A DNA stretch of 64,000 nt. Source: Bacteroidales bacterium (GTDB taxonomy: Bacteria; Bacteroidota; Bacteroidia; Bacteroidales; F082). Positions 23,821 through 32,777 of the stretch are shown one piece after another. The notes beneath the pieces were generated by a model. The model saw only the letters and a program-made list of their open reading frames with translations, was not told where the DNA came from and did not search any database. The stretch's first letter is position 1. Every line of letters starts with the position of its first letter. The position numbers were made by a program, and so were the translations under genes. Where the stretch lies: positions 1 to 64,000 of the forward strand of contig JASBYY010000006.1 of assembly GCA_029983675.1 (NCBI GenBank), written 5' to 3'.

Positions 23821-25470
23821 TTACGGTTTCAAAATGCTTCCGTATTCGTCTTTCCCATTGGTATCGAGCAGGATTTCAAATGCGCGTTTCAACTCCGGGT
23901 CTTTCTGCAACGACCACACAACACGTCCCACCTGATAATAATAACGTCCTACAATCTCCGCACAAAGCAGGTCTTCAATATCGGAACGGTTTTTCAGCAG
24001 GTCGTTTTCTTTGTCGGAAGCAAGCACGTCCTCCAATTGTTTCAGTTCAGGCTCGATTTTTTCAAGATACCCTTCGTCTTTGGCAGATTTCCGCATCTGG
24101 GCAAGATTCTTCTCCGATTCTGTCGTATAAGTGAAGTTCTTATCCTTTACAAATTTCATAAAATCGCGGTAGGTATCGTCGTCAATGCGAAAAGCCTGCG
24201 CCGAGTCTATGGTTTTGTGTTCATGGTAAAACTTGGTGGCATAATCAAAAATCAGGCTCTTCGCATAAAGATACATGGTGACCGTAGCAAACTTATCAGG
24301 GGTGATTTTCACATCGGGTGTAATGCCGTGACCCTCATACACAGTACGCCCGTGTATGGTGGTAAAAGCCTTTCCTATGGTATCGCTCTTTGTGCCGAGG
24401 CTGTCTTTCTTATGCGAATAGTCGATTTCCTGAATGCAACGTCCACTGGGGATATAGTATTTGGCCACAGTCACCTTCATTTGTGTGTTGTATGCCAAGG
24501 GCAGAATGTTTTGCACCAATCCCTTCCCGAAAGTACGCTGGCCGATCACTACGCCGCGGTCGTAATCCTGAATGGCACCCGCCACAATTTCGGAAGCCGA
24601 AGCGCTGCTGCCATCAACAAGGATGACCAAGGGCAAATTCTCGTCCACGGGGCTGTTTGTGGTCTGATACACATTCGCCGTATTGACGGCCTTACCCCTT
24701 GTCGAGACCACCGGTTGCCCCTTGGGAATGAAGAGGTTTACAATATCGACGGCCTCATTCATCAATCCGCCGCCATTGCCTCGCAAATCGATGATAAAGC
24801 CCTTCAGAACGTGCGTTTTTTTCATGCCGACAAGTTTTTCCTTGAGTTCGGCAGCGGCTCCTTTTGTAAATCCGCCAAGCGACACATAGCCGACGCCATT
24901 GTCAAACACGGTGGCATAAGGAATATTGTCGATTTTCACTTTTTCACGTTTCAGGGTCTTATCGAGCGGCTTATCCTGCCCGTAACGTTTGATTTTCAGT
25001 TTCACCTCTGTTCCGGGTTGTCCCTTGAGCAACTCGCTCACTTCAGACGTAGTCTTTTTATGCACGTCGATGCCGTTCACCTGGAGAATGGCATCACCGG
25101 CAACAAGCCCGGCCTTCTGAGCCGGAAAGCCATAATACGGATCGGAAATGCGAACATATTCTCCGTCGTATTGTATCAAGGCCCCGATGCCACCGTATTC
25201 TCCTGTGGTGATGAAACGCGCCGTCTCTATCTCCGATTCGGGGATGAACACCGTGTAAGGGTCAAGCCCTTCGAGCATGGCGTTAATTGCCGCTTCATTC
25301 AGCTCGCCGGGATTGATTTCATCGACATAGTTCAGATTCAGTTCGCGAAACAAACTGTTGTAAATGTCGATGCTTTTCGAGATTTCAAAATTGTTCTGTT
25401 TTTCCTGAGCCGGCATGGACAGAGAAAACACCAGAAAGGAGAGACATAATGCAATAATGCCTTTTTTCAT
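23821..25470 (-). CDS. S41 family C-terminal processing protease
   Basis: The 549-residue periplasmic protease has a signal peptide (MKKGIIALCLSFLVFSLSMPAQ). A PDZ domain follows (about 80-165, GGIGALIQYDG and AGDAILQVNG), then the S41 catalytic core with DLRGNGGG, the nucleophile segment DGSSASASEI and the general-base Lys in TFGKG. A long C-terminal helical domain ends the protein. CtpA-type proteases trim C-termini of envelope proteins. I place the start at 25470, which leaves a 13-bp gap to yidD; an upstream in-frame start would overlap yidD and precede the signal peptide with 12 odd residues. Confidence 0.94.
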   Translation of the reverse strand: MKKGIIALCLSFLVFSLSMPAQEKQNNFEISKSIDIYNSLFRELNLNYVDEINPGELNEAAINAMLEGLDPYTVFIPESEIETARFITTGEYGGIGALIQYDGEYVRISDPYYGFPAQKAGLVAGDAILQVNGIDVHKKTTSEVSELLKGQPGTEVKLKIKRYGQDKPLDKTLKREKVKIDNIPYATVFDNGVGYVSLGGFTKGAAAELKEKLVGMKKTHVLKGFIIDLRGNGGGLMNEAVDIVNLFIPKGQPVVSTRGKAVNTANVYQTTNSPVDENLPLVILVDGSSASASEIVAGAIQDYDRGVVIGQRTFGKGLVQNILPLAYNTQMKVTVAKYYIPSGRCIQEIDYSHKKDSLGTKSDTIGKAFTTIHGRTVYEGHGITPDVKITPDKFATVTMYLYAKSLIFDYATKFYHEHKTIDSAQAFRIDDDTYRDFMKFVKDKNFTYTTESEKNLAQMRKSAKDEGYLEKIEPELKQLEDVLASDKENDLLKNRSDIEDLLCAEIVGRYYYQVGRVVWSLQKDPELKRAFEILLDTNGKDEYGSILKP

Positions 25471-25483
25471 TACAATTGGTTTT

Positions 25484-25714
25484 TTACGGGACAGGGTCAT
25501 AGCCACTACCGCCCCAAGGATTACACGATAACACTCTTTTGACTGTCAGCCAGCCGCCTTTTATGGCGCCATACTTCCTTAAAGCCTCGATGCCATAATT
25601 TGAACACGTTGGCGTATAGCGGCAGTTGCGACCGATATAGGGCGACAAGGTCACCTGATAGATACGGATGAGCAGGATGAGAAAGTCGGCGGGCAAACGC
25701 AAAATACGCTTCAT
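25484..25714 (-). CDS. yidD: membrane protein insertion efficiency factor YidD
   Basis: The 76-residue protein is a near-textbook YidD: an amphipathic N-terminus (LILLIRIYQVTLSPYIG), the three-cysteine core CRYTPTCSNYGIEAL, and the C-terminal SCNPWGGSGYDPVP. YidD helps YidC insert membrane proteins. Its ATG overlaps the rnpA stop by 4 bp, the usual rnpA-yidD coupling. Confidence 0.97.
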   Translation of the reverse strand: MKRILRLPADFLILLIRIYQVTLSPYIGRNCRYTPTCSNYGIEALRKYGAIKGGWLTVKRVLSCNPWGGSGYDPVP

Positions 25715-26097
25715 AGCTTCTTAATTAATATGTGGACTGCCTTTTTCGTCTTTTCAAACATCTCGGTGTAGGAATGAATCAGTGTTGCATTGTAAACCAG
25801 CGCCACGTCAACCGATATGTTTTTCCTTTGACAAACGCTATAAAGCACCGATTTATTTTTGCGCCACGACTCCCGTATCAATCTTTTCACACGGTTGCGC
25901 TTAAAGGCGTGATGAAAACGTTTTTTTGAAACCGACAGCAGCAAACGGCACGTCACGGGATTGTCTTCGCTTGGATAGGCATGAAACACGACGCGGTAGG
26001 GATATATAGAAAAGCCCTTTCCTTTCTTGAAAAGGGAATCTATGTCTTTTTCCAAACAAATCCGTTCGTATTTTGGAAAGTTTTCCTTTGCCTGCAT
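25711..26097 (-). CDS. rnpA: ribonuclease P protein component
   Basis: The 128-residue basic protein binds the RNase P RNA and pre-tRNA leader. It has the conserved basic helix KRNRVKRLIRESWR (about 70-83), preceded by LLLSVSKKRFHHA. The N-terminal extension is longer than in E. coli, as is usual in the phylum. It has its own promoter at 26118-26125 and is coupled to yidD. The RNA component gene (rnpB) and rpmH, a common neighbour elsewhere, are not in this window. Confidence 0.96.
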   Translation of the reverse strand: MQAKENFPKYERICLEKDIDSLFKKGKGFSIYPYRVVFHAYPSEDNPVTCRLLLSVSKKRFHHAFKRNRVKRLIRESWRKNKSVLYSVCQRKNISVDVALVYNATLIHSYTEMFEKTKKAVHILIKKL

Positions 26098-26117
26098 GAG
26101 CTGTCAATATCAGTCCG

Positions 26118-26125
26118 CAAAAATA
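26118..26125 (-). promoter_or_regulatory. -7 promoter element of the rnpA operon
   Basis: TATTTTTG on the minus strand is a perfect -7 box, 20 bp upstream of the rnpA start. The 175-bp gap between hemD and rnpA holds nothing else I can name. Confidence 0.5.
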
Positions 26126-26272
26126 ACACTTTTTGAAAGAAATGATGCGGATTCTCTACTTGTTTCAACAACACGAGCATCGGACAACACCCCGACAGCA
26201 TCAAAAAGCCTAAGCCTCTTGATTCTATCCCAAGCAAAAAAACAAATGAAAATCCGACAGCGCGACTGCGAT

Positions 26273-27037
26273 TTACTTCTTCTTACTCAGCTTTGCTTCT
26301 GCTGCCAAATAAGCCTCGATAGCCATGGTCATGGATGGGGTTTCAGCAGTAGGCGCAATAATGTTCAACTCAAAGCCAGCATCGGTGATTGCCTTGCATG
26401 TGGCACTGCCGAATCCGCCGATAACGACATCTTTCTGCTTGAACTTCGGGAAATTGGCGACAAGTGAATCTATTCCTGCGGGGCTGAAAAACACCAGCAT
26501 GTCATAGTCGGCGATTTTGATCTTGTCTTTCAAGTCAGCCGATACCGTGCGGAAAAGAGCCGCTTTTGTGACATTAAGACGGGCTGCCGTCATCAAAGCC
26601 ATGTTGGCATCGGAGCTGATATCGGAACAGCAGTACAGGAAACTCTCCTCCTTGTGCTTTTTCATGATTTCAAGCAAGTCGGGAAAGGTCTGATTGCCAA
26701 AGAAAACCTTACGCTTACGATATTGTACGTAGCGCTGCAAGTATAATGCAGTGGACTCGTTGATACAAAAATACTTCAGTGTTTCGGGAACGGCATAGCG
26801 CATTTCCTTCGACACTCTGAAGAAATGATCAACGGCATTACGGCTGGTCAGTATGACCGCAGAATGATCGGTCAGCTTAATATGCGCCTCACGAAGCTCA
26901 CTTGCCGTAATATCTTCCAGTTTAATGAATTTTTCAAACGTGAAGGTGACACCGTACTTTTTCTCCATATCGCCGAAAGGCGTTTTGGCAACATCAGCAG
27001 GTTGTGGTTGCGACACCAAAATATTCTTCGTCTTCAT
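26273..27037 (-). CDS. hemD: uroporphyrinogen-III synthase
   Basis: The 254-residue protein has the two alternating alpha/beta domains of HemD (about 1-40 plus 165-240, and 45-160). Family landmarks are ILVSQPQP, AVILTSRNAVDHFF and MLVFFSPAGIDSLVANF. It cyclises hydroxymethylbilane to uroporphyrinogen III for haem synthesis. HemD is poorly conserved, so recognition rests on the SxxAV/SPxGI motifs and on synteny with DUF4271 and rnpA, a common order in Bacteroidota. The Lys-rich C-terminus (LSKKK) is typical here. No other haem gene is in the window. Confidence 0.85.
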   Translation of the reverse strand: MKTKNILVSQPQPADVAKTPFGDMEKKYGVTFTFEKFIKLEDITASELREAHIKLTDHSAVILTSRNAVDHFFRVSKEMRYAVPETLKYFCINESTALYLQRYVQYRKRKVFFGNQTFPDLLEIMKKHKEESFLYCCSDISSDANMALMTAARLNVTKAALFRTVSADLKDKIKIADYDMLVFFSPAGIDSLVANFPKFKQKDVVIGGFGSATCKAITDAGFELNIIAPTAETPSMTMAIEAYLAAEAKLSKKK

Positions 27038-27093
27038 TCATTCTCTGTATTATACGACTTCCAACAATAAATAAATCCAGAAAACAGCAGGTG

Positions 27094-27879
27094 TTACATG
27101 ACGGAACCCGTTGTTGCATAACGTATTCCAGCTGCAAGCAGCACTGTCATCGGGACGATTTCGAGGCTGCAAAGATAGTAAAAAATATAGAACGAATGAA
27201 TTTTGGTAGCGACTTTGATTTCGAAGAACCCCATGAAGAAACGCATCAACACACCGATAGCGACCAATCCCACCCCTGTCCATACGACCATGGAATAAGG
27301 ATTATATACGAGCAACCACAAAACAGGCTGCATGGCCAAAATGCTGAATGAAGTCACAGACAACTGCACGGCGGAAAGGCGAAGGAAAGCTTCCTTGGTA
27401 TGAAAAAGCCAAGTGATGATACGCAAAACCAAATACCGCAGCACCAATAACAACGCCACGCTACCGCATATCATGGCAAAAACGACAACGCCATTATAAC
27501 GTTCCACATCGTGTGACAACGCCACCAGCGACTTCTGGACAAACAGCCCCATAAGTGCCACATAAATGATCAAAGACGAGAAACCGATGAAACTACGCCT
27601 TGGCAACCATTCACGCAACAACTGGTTGGTCTGCGCCACGCCACCGGGAACAGAAAGCAGTTGGCGAAACTGACGGGGAAAGAGTTGCTTATTGACCACT
27701 ACAGCAAGCAACGCCACCGCAAGCACCATCAGGTTCCAACCCATCAAGGCTTCGTGCGTGACACGAGGAAGCGGATTGATGGCACCATCAAAACCCGAAG
27801 TGACGAAATGCGTGTTTAAAGTGTCAAACACTGTATTCACCGATGAAACACTGTCGCATATCTGTATTGTATCAAGCAT
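27094..27879 (-). CDS. DUF4271 membrane protein
   Basis: The 261-residue protein has an extracytoplasmic N-terminus, then six or so membrane helices (for example MVLAVALLAVVV, FSSLIIYVALMGLFV, VVFAMICGSVALLLVL and WTGVGLVAIGVLMRFF). The family motif-rich loop is HTKEAFLRLSAVQLSV. The function of DUF4271 is unknown. It sits directly before hemD in many Bacteroidota, which hints at a conserved but untested link to haem synthesis or to the envelope. It is the first gene of the run, with a -7 box 20 bp upstream. Confidence 0.85.
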   Translation of the reverse strand: MLDTIQICDSVSSVNTVFDTLNTHFVTSGFDGAINPLPRVTHEALMGWNLMVLAVALLAVVVNKQLFPRQFRQLLSVPGGVAQTNQLLREWLPRRSFIGFSSLIIYVALMGLFVQKSLVALSHDVERYNGVVVFAMICGSVALLLVLRYLVLRIITWLFHTKEAFLRLSAVQLSVTSFSILAMQPVLWLLVYNPYSMVVWTGVGLVAIGVLMRFFMGFFEIKVATKIHSFYIFYYLCSLEIVPMTVLLAAGIRYATTGSVM

Positions 27880-27899
27880 TTTTCAACTGTTCGCGGCGA

Positions 27900-27907
27900 C
27901 AAAAATA
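27900..27907 (-). promoter_or_regulatory. -7 promoter element of the DUF4271-hemD operon
   Basis: TATTTTTG on the minus strand matches TAnnTTTG, 20 bp upstream of the start codon. Confidence 0.5.
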
Positions 27908-28044
27908 AGGATTTTTCCAAGAGCGGTACGGCAAGATTGAAAAATGATTCCTTTCGGGATCGAATCATCAAAAGCCAGCTTCCACTCAAAAAAAACGCTT
28001 TCATTAACTCCCTTTTGCATGGAGAAAAAAATATTAAAAACCTC

Positions 28045-28075
28045 TTGCCGCGTCCACATAACTTTACTATTTTTG
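28045..28075 (+). promoter_or_regulatory. promoter of pta-ackA
   Basis: TTG (28045-28047) and a perfect TATTTTTG (28068-28075) are spaced by 20 bp, the best -33/-7 fit in the window next to the tRNA promoter. The leader to the pta start is about 60 nt. Confidence 0.65.
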
Positions 28076-28143
28076 CAAGTTCAACGCTTCCATCAGGAAG
28101 ATTACCCACTAAGTTAGGAAACCAATTTTTACAGTACAGCAAA

Positions 28144-29160
28144 ATGGATATTATTCAGGAAATCATTAAGGATGCACAATCCAAAAGACAGCGTATTGTG
28201 CTCCCCGAAGGCGACGAACCCCGCACGTTGAAAGCCGCCGACCAATTGATTGCCGACAAAGTTGCCGACATCATACTCATAGGCCCCATCGAGAAAATTA
28301 AAGCCATGGCCGTAGAGTTCGGGCTGAAAAACATCGAAAAGGCGCAGATCATTGACCCCAAAAACAACCCTGACAAAAACAAGTATGCCGAGTTGCTTTA
28401 TGAACTGCGCAAGAAAAAAGGGATGACACCGGAACAAGCCGGACAGATGGTCGAAGACTTCATGTATCTCGGAATCCTGTTAGTGAAAGCCGGCGATGCC
28501 GACGGTTTGGTGAGCGGTGCGCGTAGCACCACGGGCGACATGCTGCGTCCTGCATTGCAAATCATCAAAGCCCTTCCGGGCGTGTCGTGCGTGTCGGGTG
28601 CTTTCATTATGTTTTTACCTGAAGGCAGCCCTTATGGCACCGATGGCAGAATGGTGTTTGCCGACTGTGTCGTAACGCCCATGCCCACCACCGAACAATT
28701 GGCGGAAATCGCCATTTGCACCGCCGACACCGCCAAGAACATCGCTCAAATCGAACCGGTGACGGCCATACTTTCTTTCTCGACCAAAGGATCGGCACAG
28801 CACGAATCTGTCGATAAGGTGATTGAAGCAACAAAATTAGCGAAACAACAGCGCCCCGACCTGATTCTCGACGGCGAACTTCAAGCCGATGCCGCCCTTG
28901 TCCCCTCCGTCGCCGCCACCAAAGCCCCGGGAAGCCCGGTAGCAGGAAAAGCCAACACTTTGGTTTTCCCCAACCTCGAAGTGGGCAACATCGCTTATAA
29001 GCTCGTACAACGTTTGGCAGGAGCCGAGGCAATAGGTCCTGTGCTTCAAGGACTTGCCATGCCATGCAACGATCTCAGCCGCGGCTGTTCTGTCGATGAC
29101 ATATACAAACTCGTAGCCATCACTTGCAATCAAGCCATCGCTCAAAAAAAGAAAGCGTAA
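28144..29160 (+). CDS. pta: phosphate acetyltransferase
   Basis: The 338-residue enzyme interconverts acetyl-CoA and acetyl phosphate. It is the short single-domain form, with no N-terminal P-loop or DRTGG regions. It begins MDIIQEIIKDAQSKRQRIVLPEGDEPRTL and has VSGARSTTGD and the SxR/NTLVFPNL motifs of the active site. I chose 28144; the in-frame extension of 69 codons upstream would read through the promoter. It is followed after 57 bp by ackA, completing the acetate-forming, ATP-yielding pathway. Confidence 0.97.
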   Translation: MDIIQEIIKDAQSKRQRIVLPEGDEPRTLKAADQLIADKVADIILIGPIEKIKAMAVEFGLKNIEKAQIIDPKNNPDKNKYAELLYELRKKKGMTPEQAGQMVEDFMYLGILLVKAGDADGLVSGARSTTGDMLRPALQIIKALPGVSCVSGAFIMFLPEGSPYGTDGRMVFADCVVTPMPTTEQLAEIAICTADTAKNIAQIEPVTAILSFSTKGSAQHESVDKVIEATKLAKQQRPDLILDGELQADAALVPSVAATKAPGSPVAGKANTLVFPNLEVGNIAYKLVQRLAGAEAIGPVLQGLAMPCNDLSRGCSVDDIYKLVAITCNQAIAQKKKA

Positions 29161-29217
29161 CGTTTTGACAGCAAGATTGGAAAATCCATCACATTCATTA
29201 ATTCTAAATCAAAATCA

Positions 29218-30423
29218 ATGAAAATACTTGTCTTAAATTGCGGCAGTTCATCCATCAAGTACCAGTTGCTCGAAATGGAAAGCTCCGACAAAAGCACATT
29301 ACTGGCCAAGGGCTTGCTCGAACGCATCGGTCTCGAAATGGGCGAATTTACCCACAAGTTCAACGGTGAGAAGCATTATGAACAGCTTCCCATCCCCAAC
29401 CACACGGAAGGCATCAAGATTGTGTTGAACGCCTTGGTCGATCCGAAAATCGGCGTCATCAAGGACTTGAAGGAAATCGGCGCAGTGGGACATCGTGTGG
29501 CACATGGCGGAGAACTGTTTCCAAAGAGTGTCCGTATCGATGAAAAAGCCATCGCCGGCATCGAGTCCCTCGTTGACTTGGCTCCGCTTCACAACCCGGG
29601 CAGCCTGCAAGGCATTCGCGCCATGCAAAAAGTGATTCCCGGCATCCCGATGGTAGCCGTGTTCGACACCTCGTTCCATTCGACAATGCCTGCCAAGGCC
29701 TACTTATATGCCATTCCTTACGAATACTATGAAAATTACCGTGTCCGTCGTTATGGTTTTCACGGTACAAGCCACAAATATGTGGCGGAACGCTCCGCTG
29801 CTTTTGCAGGAAAGGACTGGAAGAATTGCAAAATTGTCACCTGTCACTTGGGCAGCGGTGCCTCGATTGCTGCAGTTGAAAATGGCAAATCGGTAGAAAC
29901 TTCCATGGGATTCACGCCTGTTGAAGGATTGGTCATGGGCAGCCGCACAGGCGACCTCGACCTTGGCGCTTTCATGTATATCATGGACAAGGAAGGTTAC
30001 AACACCAAGGAAATGAACACCTTGGTCAATAAAAAATCCGGATTGGTCGGAATTACCGGAGGCAAGCAGGACATGCGTGATGTGCGCGAAGGCAGCGTAA
30101 ATGGAGACACCCGCTGCACCTACGCTTTCAACATGTTCGCCCATCGCGTAAAGAAATACATCGGTGCCTACATGGCCATTATGAATGGCGCCGACGTACT
30201 CGTTATGACCGGTGGCATAGGCGAAAACGCTTGGTTCATGCGCGAAGCCATTCTTGAGAACATGGATTTTCTCGGCATCAAAATCAACCCCAACATCAAC
30301 AAGGATACCATTGGCGATGCCGGCATCATCTCCACCCCCGACTCAAAGGTCACCGTCGTAGTCTATCCTACCGACGAGGAGTTTGTCATTGCACAAGACA
30401 CCTACAACTTGGTGATTGCATAA
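29218..30423 (+). CDS. ackA: acetate kinase
   Basis: The 401-residue enzyme makes ATP and acetate from acetyl phosphate. It has the N-terminal LNCGSSSIKYQL, VGHRVAHGGE, the catalytic-Asp region AVFDTSFHSTM, RYGFHGTSHKY, CHLGSGAS and GFTPVEGLVMGSRTGDLD. All ASKHA-fold active-site motifs are intact. It is the second gene of the pta-ackA operon and is followed 22 bp later by a strong terminator. Confidence 0.98.
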   Translation: MKILVLNCGSSSIKYQLLEMESSDKSTLLAKGLLERIGLEMGEFTHKFNGEKHYEQLPIPNHTEGIKIVLNALVDPKIGVIKDLKEIGAVGHRVAHGGELFPKSVRIDEKAIAGIESLVDLAPLHNPGSLQGIRAMQKVIPGIPMVAVFDTSFHSTMPAKAYLYAIPYEYYENYRVRRYGFHGTSHKYVAERSAAFAGKDWKNCKIVTCHLGSGASIAAVENGKSVETSMGFTPVEGLVMGSRTGDLDLGAFMYIMDKEGYNTKEMNTLVNKKSGLVGITGGKQDMRDVREGSVNGDTRCTYAFNMFAHRVKKYIGAYMAIMNGADVLVMTGGIGENAWFMREAILENMDFLGIKINPNINKDTIGDAGIISTPDSKVTVVVYPTDEEFVIAQDTYNLVIA

Positions 30424-30445
30424 AAGCAATGCTATCCAAAAGCAT

Positions 30446-30494
30446 CAAGCAGGATGAAACCACCCGATGCGGGCGTTCATCCTGCTTGTTTTTT
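30446..30494 (+). terminator. rho-independent terminator of pta-ackA
   Basis: A perfect 13-bp stem, CAAGCAGGATGAA (30446-30458) with TTCATCCTGCTTG (30476-30488), is followed by six T residues. Confidence 0.92.
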
Positions 30495-30526
30495 ATCAAA
30501 AGCACACAAAAGCGCCTGACCTAAGG

Positions 30527-30862
30527 TCAGAACCGCACGTGATGCGGAATGTCGTCGGGCAAAATGATGGAAAACTCCACAAGACCAGCAACCGTTTTCT
30601 TTTCTTCATCACTATACCACGGCGTTTGGTAGATCAATTTCTTAACCGGACCTTTCTGAACCGTATAGACATTGGTGGCAGCATCGTTGAGCAGATGCTC
30701 GATGATGCGCTTCGAATTCTCATTGTGGCATTTCATCAGGTTACCACCTCGGGCATCGCCATTTACTTCGATAGATTTGTCGTTCATATACACGATGTTA
30801 CCTTCGGCATCCGACACCGTAATGCTGACATTCACTCCTTTGAAAAAATCCATTATTTCCAT
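30527..30862 (-). CDS. small PAS-domain protein
   Basis: The 111-residue protein is almost exactly one PAS fold: VSITVSDAEGNIVYMNDKS at the start, the NLMKCHNENSKRIIEHLL helix, and VKKLIYQTPWYSDEE with LVEFSIILPDDIPHHV at the end. This type (PAS with a CHN motif, no output domain) is common in anaerobic Bacteroidales. It may sense a small ligand or redox state through Cys-44, but no partner is visible. It stands alone between the ackA terminator and the terminator of the next gene, with its own -7 box. Confidence 0.8.
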   Translation of the reverse strand: MEIMDFFKGVNVSITVSDAEGNIVYMNDKSIEVNGDARGGNLMKCHNENSKRIIEHLLNDAATNVYTVQKGPVKKLIYQTPWYSDEEKKTVAGLVEFSIILPDDIPHHVRF

Positions 30863-30882
30863 TAGTATTCGTTATTTTTCGG

Positions 30883-30890
30883 CAAAAATA
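30883..30890 (-). promoter_or_regulatory. -7 promoter element of the PAS gene
   Basis: TATTTTTG on the minus strand, 20 bp upstream of the PAS start codon. It lies directly after the hairpin that ends the upstream gene. Confidence 0.5.
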
Positions 30891-30893
30891 GAA

Positions 30894-30919
30894 AAAGTCG
30901 CCGTACTGACAGCGACTTT
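30894..30919 (-). terminator. terminator of the DUF2807/barrel gene
   Basis: Stem AAAGTCGC (30894-30901) with GCGACTTT (30912-30919), loop of 10 bases. On the minus strand the stem is followed by an interrupted T-run (TTCTATTTTTG) that doubles as the PAS gene's -7 box. Confidence 0.7.
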
Positions 30920-30944
30920 CCCATGATATGAATAAAGGTAATGT

Positions 30945-32492
30945 TTAGAATATCAAACTGAAGCCCACGCTAAGCGGATGCGCTTTCTTTGCATCGGCAT
31001 CCGCAAATGCGGGTATCAAGGCGTAGTTGACGAAAAAGCCCATGTTGTCGCCTCCGATGCGCAGGTTGGCATCCAACTTGAAGAGATTGAGTGTGTACTT
31101 GTCGTAGGTGGTTGTCTTGCTTCCATTCTCATATTTGATTTTGGTCCACGAGGCAAGACGAAGTCCTCCCGTCACGCCCAAATCGACAAAGAGGCTGCGT
31201 GTGGGCTTCGCTTCCAGCATCAGCGGCATTTGAAGGTACATCACGCCGAGTTTGCTTTTCTTTACCTTCCACTCCGGATCGTCAGGCAACAATGTGGTAA
31301 CCAACGTATTGCCTTCCGCCTTCATTTGTATTGGATTTTTCCATCTATAATTGTTCCATCCCAAGCCAATACCCGTGAATATCCCCATCGTATGCTTGCG
31401 GTCGAAGGCAATGCCGATGTCGGCAATATTATAGCCGAAGTACCAGCTACGAAGCGGGCGAAGCGCCATCAAGTCCTGCTGTCCGGTATAGATATCGTTT
31501 CCCATCGGGTCGACCAGCATGTTCAATCCTGCCTCAAAACCAGCCCACTGACAATCCATGAAGCGACTATGGTAATGTCGTTCTTTAGCTTTAGGATAAC
31601 CATTGGTATTGCGGTGTGTATTGCCACGATACTGCTTATCGCCGTCCATTCCCCCATCACCCTTACGGTGCCTGTATCTATCAGCAATTTTCACGGCCAT
31701 CTTTCCCCATCCTTCTTTTGCAAACTTATTGTCAGAGATGGCACGGCACTGCCTGAAAAACGGCATAGCCTCAGCCAACATTGCTTTTGAGTCCGCATGC
31801 AAGGCGTTTTCATCCAACGCAGCTATATGCCACCCGTCTTCTTTACTGACTATATCTATGGGTTCTGACAATCGGATTTCCTCTTTGGCTTTTCCTTTTA
31901 GCGTAGCACCGTATGATTTATAATATATCAGGGCGCTTTCCACATCTCCAAGAGAGACCTCGCAAGGCCCGGTAACATCTGTCAGCACCAATTCTTTAGA
32001 AAGGCGGCCTGCGTTTAACTCTGCCGGTCCACGCATATCGGCCATCAACGTGTTACAGCTTCCGTACAATTTCATATCGCTCGGCCCCAACACCCGCAGA
32101 TACACTTCGCCATAGTTCAGGTCGAGTTCGACATCGCCAATGCCCGACTCCAACACAAACAACCCGCTGCCCGAAAAGCCGTTTTGAACCTTTATGTCGC
32201 CCGTACCCAAAAAGAACAGATAGGTCAATTCAGGCAAAGTCACATCGAAATCGGAAATCCCTGAAATATAGATGCAGCTATCCTGCATCCTGACATCCGC
32301 CAAAGTTTCATCAGAACATGCCACGTCGATCGAATCGCCTTGAACGACATGTACATCACCTATTGAATTGACAATCAAAGTATTTACCATATCATTGTCA
32401 AACATTTGAAGCGCATTGTTTTGCTGCGCTTGAACAGTGCCCGTTGCCATTGCAACCAGCAACACCATCGAAAAATAGAATTTAGTTTTCAT
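30945..32492 (-). CDS. DUF2807-like head fused to an outer-membrane beta-barrel
   Basis: The 515-residue exported protein has a signal peptide (FYFSMVLLVAMATGTVQAQ). The next part, about residues 35-215, looks like the DUF2807/GIN head: repeated short beta-strands such as TLIVNSIGDVHVVQGDSIDVACSD, GIGDVELDLNYGEVYLRV and MRGPAELNAG. A polar linker rich in Lys, Arg, Gly and His covers about 260-325. The last 190 residues look like a PorT-type eight-stranded barrel (FEAGLNMLVDPMGND, IGIAFDRKHTMGIFTGIGLG, ending LSVGFSLIF with a terminal Phe). Function is unknown. I chose 32492 because the signal peptide begins there; 12 residues upstream add nothing. Confidence 0.72.
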   Translation of the reverse strand: MKTKFYFSMVLLVAMATGTVQAQQNNALQMFDNDMVNTLIVNSIGDVHVVQGDSIDVACSDETLADVRMQDSCIYISGISDFDVTLPELTYLFFLGTGDIKVQNGFSGSGLFVLESGIGDVELDLNYGEVYLRVLGPSDMKLYGSCNTLMADMRGPAELNAGRLSKELVLTDVTGPCEVSLGDVESALIYYKSYGATLKGKAKEEIRLSEPIDIVSKEDGWHIAALDENALHADSKAMLAEAMPFFRQCRAISDNKFAKEGWGKMAVKIADRYRHRKGDGGMDGDKQYRGNTHRNTNGYPKAKERHYHSRFMDCQWAGFEAGLNMLVDPMGNDIYTGQQDLMALRPLRSWYFGYNIADIGIAFDRKHTMGIFTGIGLGWNNYRWKNPIQMKAEGNTLVTTLLPDDPEWKVKKSKLGVMYLQMPLMLEAKPTRSLFVDLGVTGGLRLASWTKIKYENGSKTTTYDKYTLNLFKLDANLRIGGDNMGFFVNYALIPAFADADAKKAHPLSVGFSLIF

Positions 32493-32739
32493 ACTGATTA
32501 TTATTATGTGTTTAGTGTTTATTCCCATTCAAAATCATCCGTATGACGGACAGGGTTCGGAAATGTTACAAGCCATTGGCGAAAAAATCCCAATTTTGAT
32601 GACCTCAAAGGACTTACCGGGTTGCATAATGGCACACACAAAAGCCCGTGCTCCTTTGACATCATGGATCCCTCGCGGTGACCAACCCCAAAATGCGACT
32701 ATTTTTCAAGGAAATGCCACACGAGAAAAGCGAAATAAC

Positions 32740-32747
32740 TACCTTTG
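32740..32747 (+). promoter_or_regulatory. -7 promoter element of the LptF/G gene
   Basis: TACCTTTG is a perfect -7 box, 30 bp upstream of the TTG start at 32778. The rest of the 285-bp gap from 32493 holds nothing I can name. Confidence 0.5.
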
Positions 32748-32777
32748 CATTTTAATTGGATTACAGCACAATAAAAC

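Noticed and set aside
24037..25449. Long open frame (470 codons) on the plus strand opposite ctpA
   Set aside because: It mirrors the codon structure of ctpA, shows no domain, and has no start context or promoter of its own. ctpA has complete catalytic motifs.
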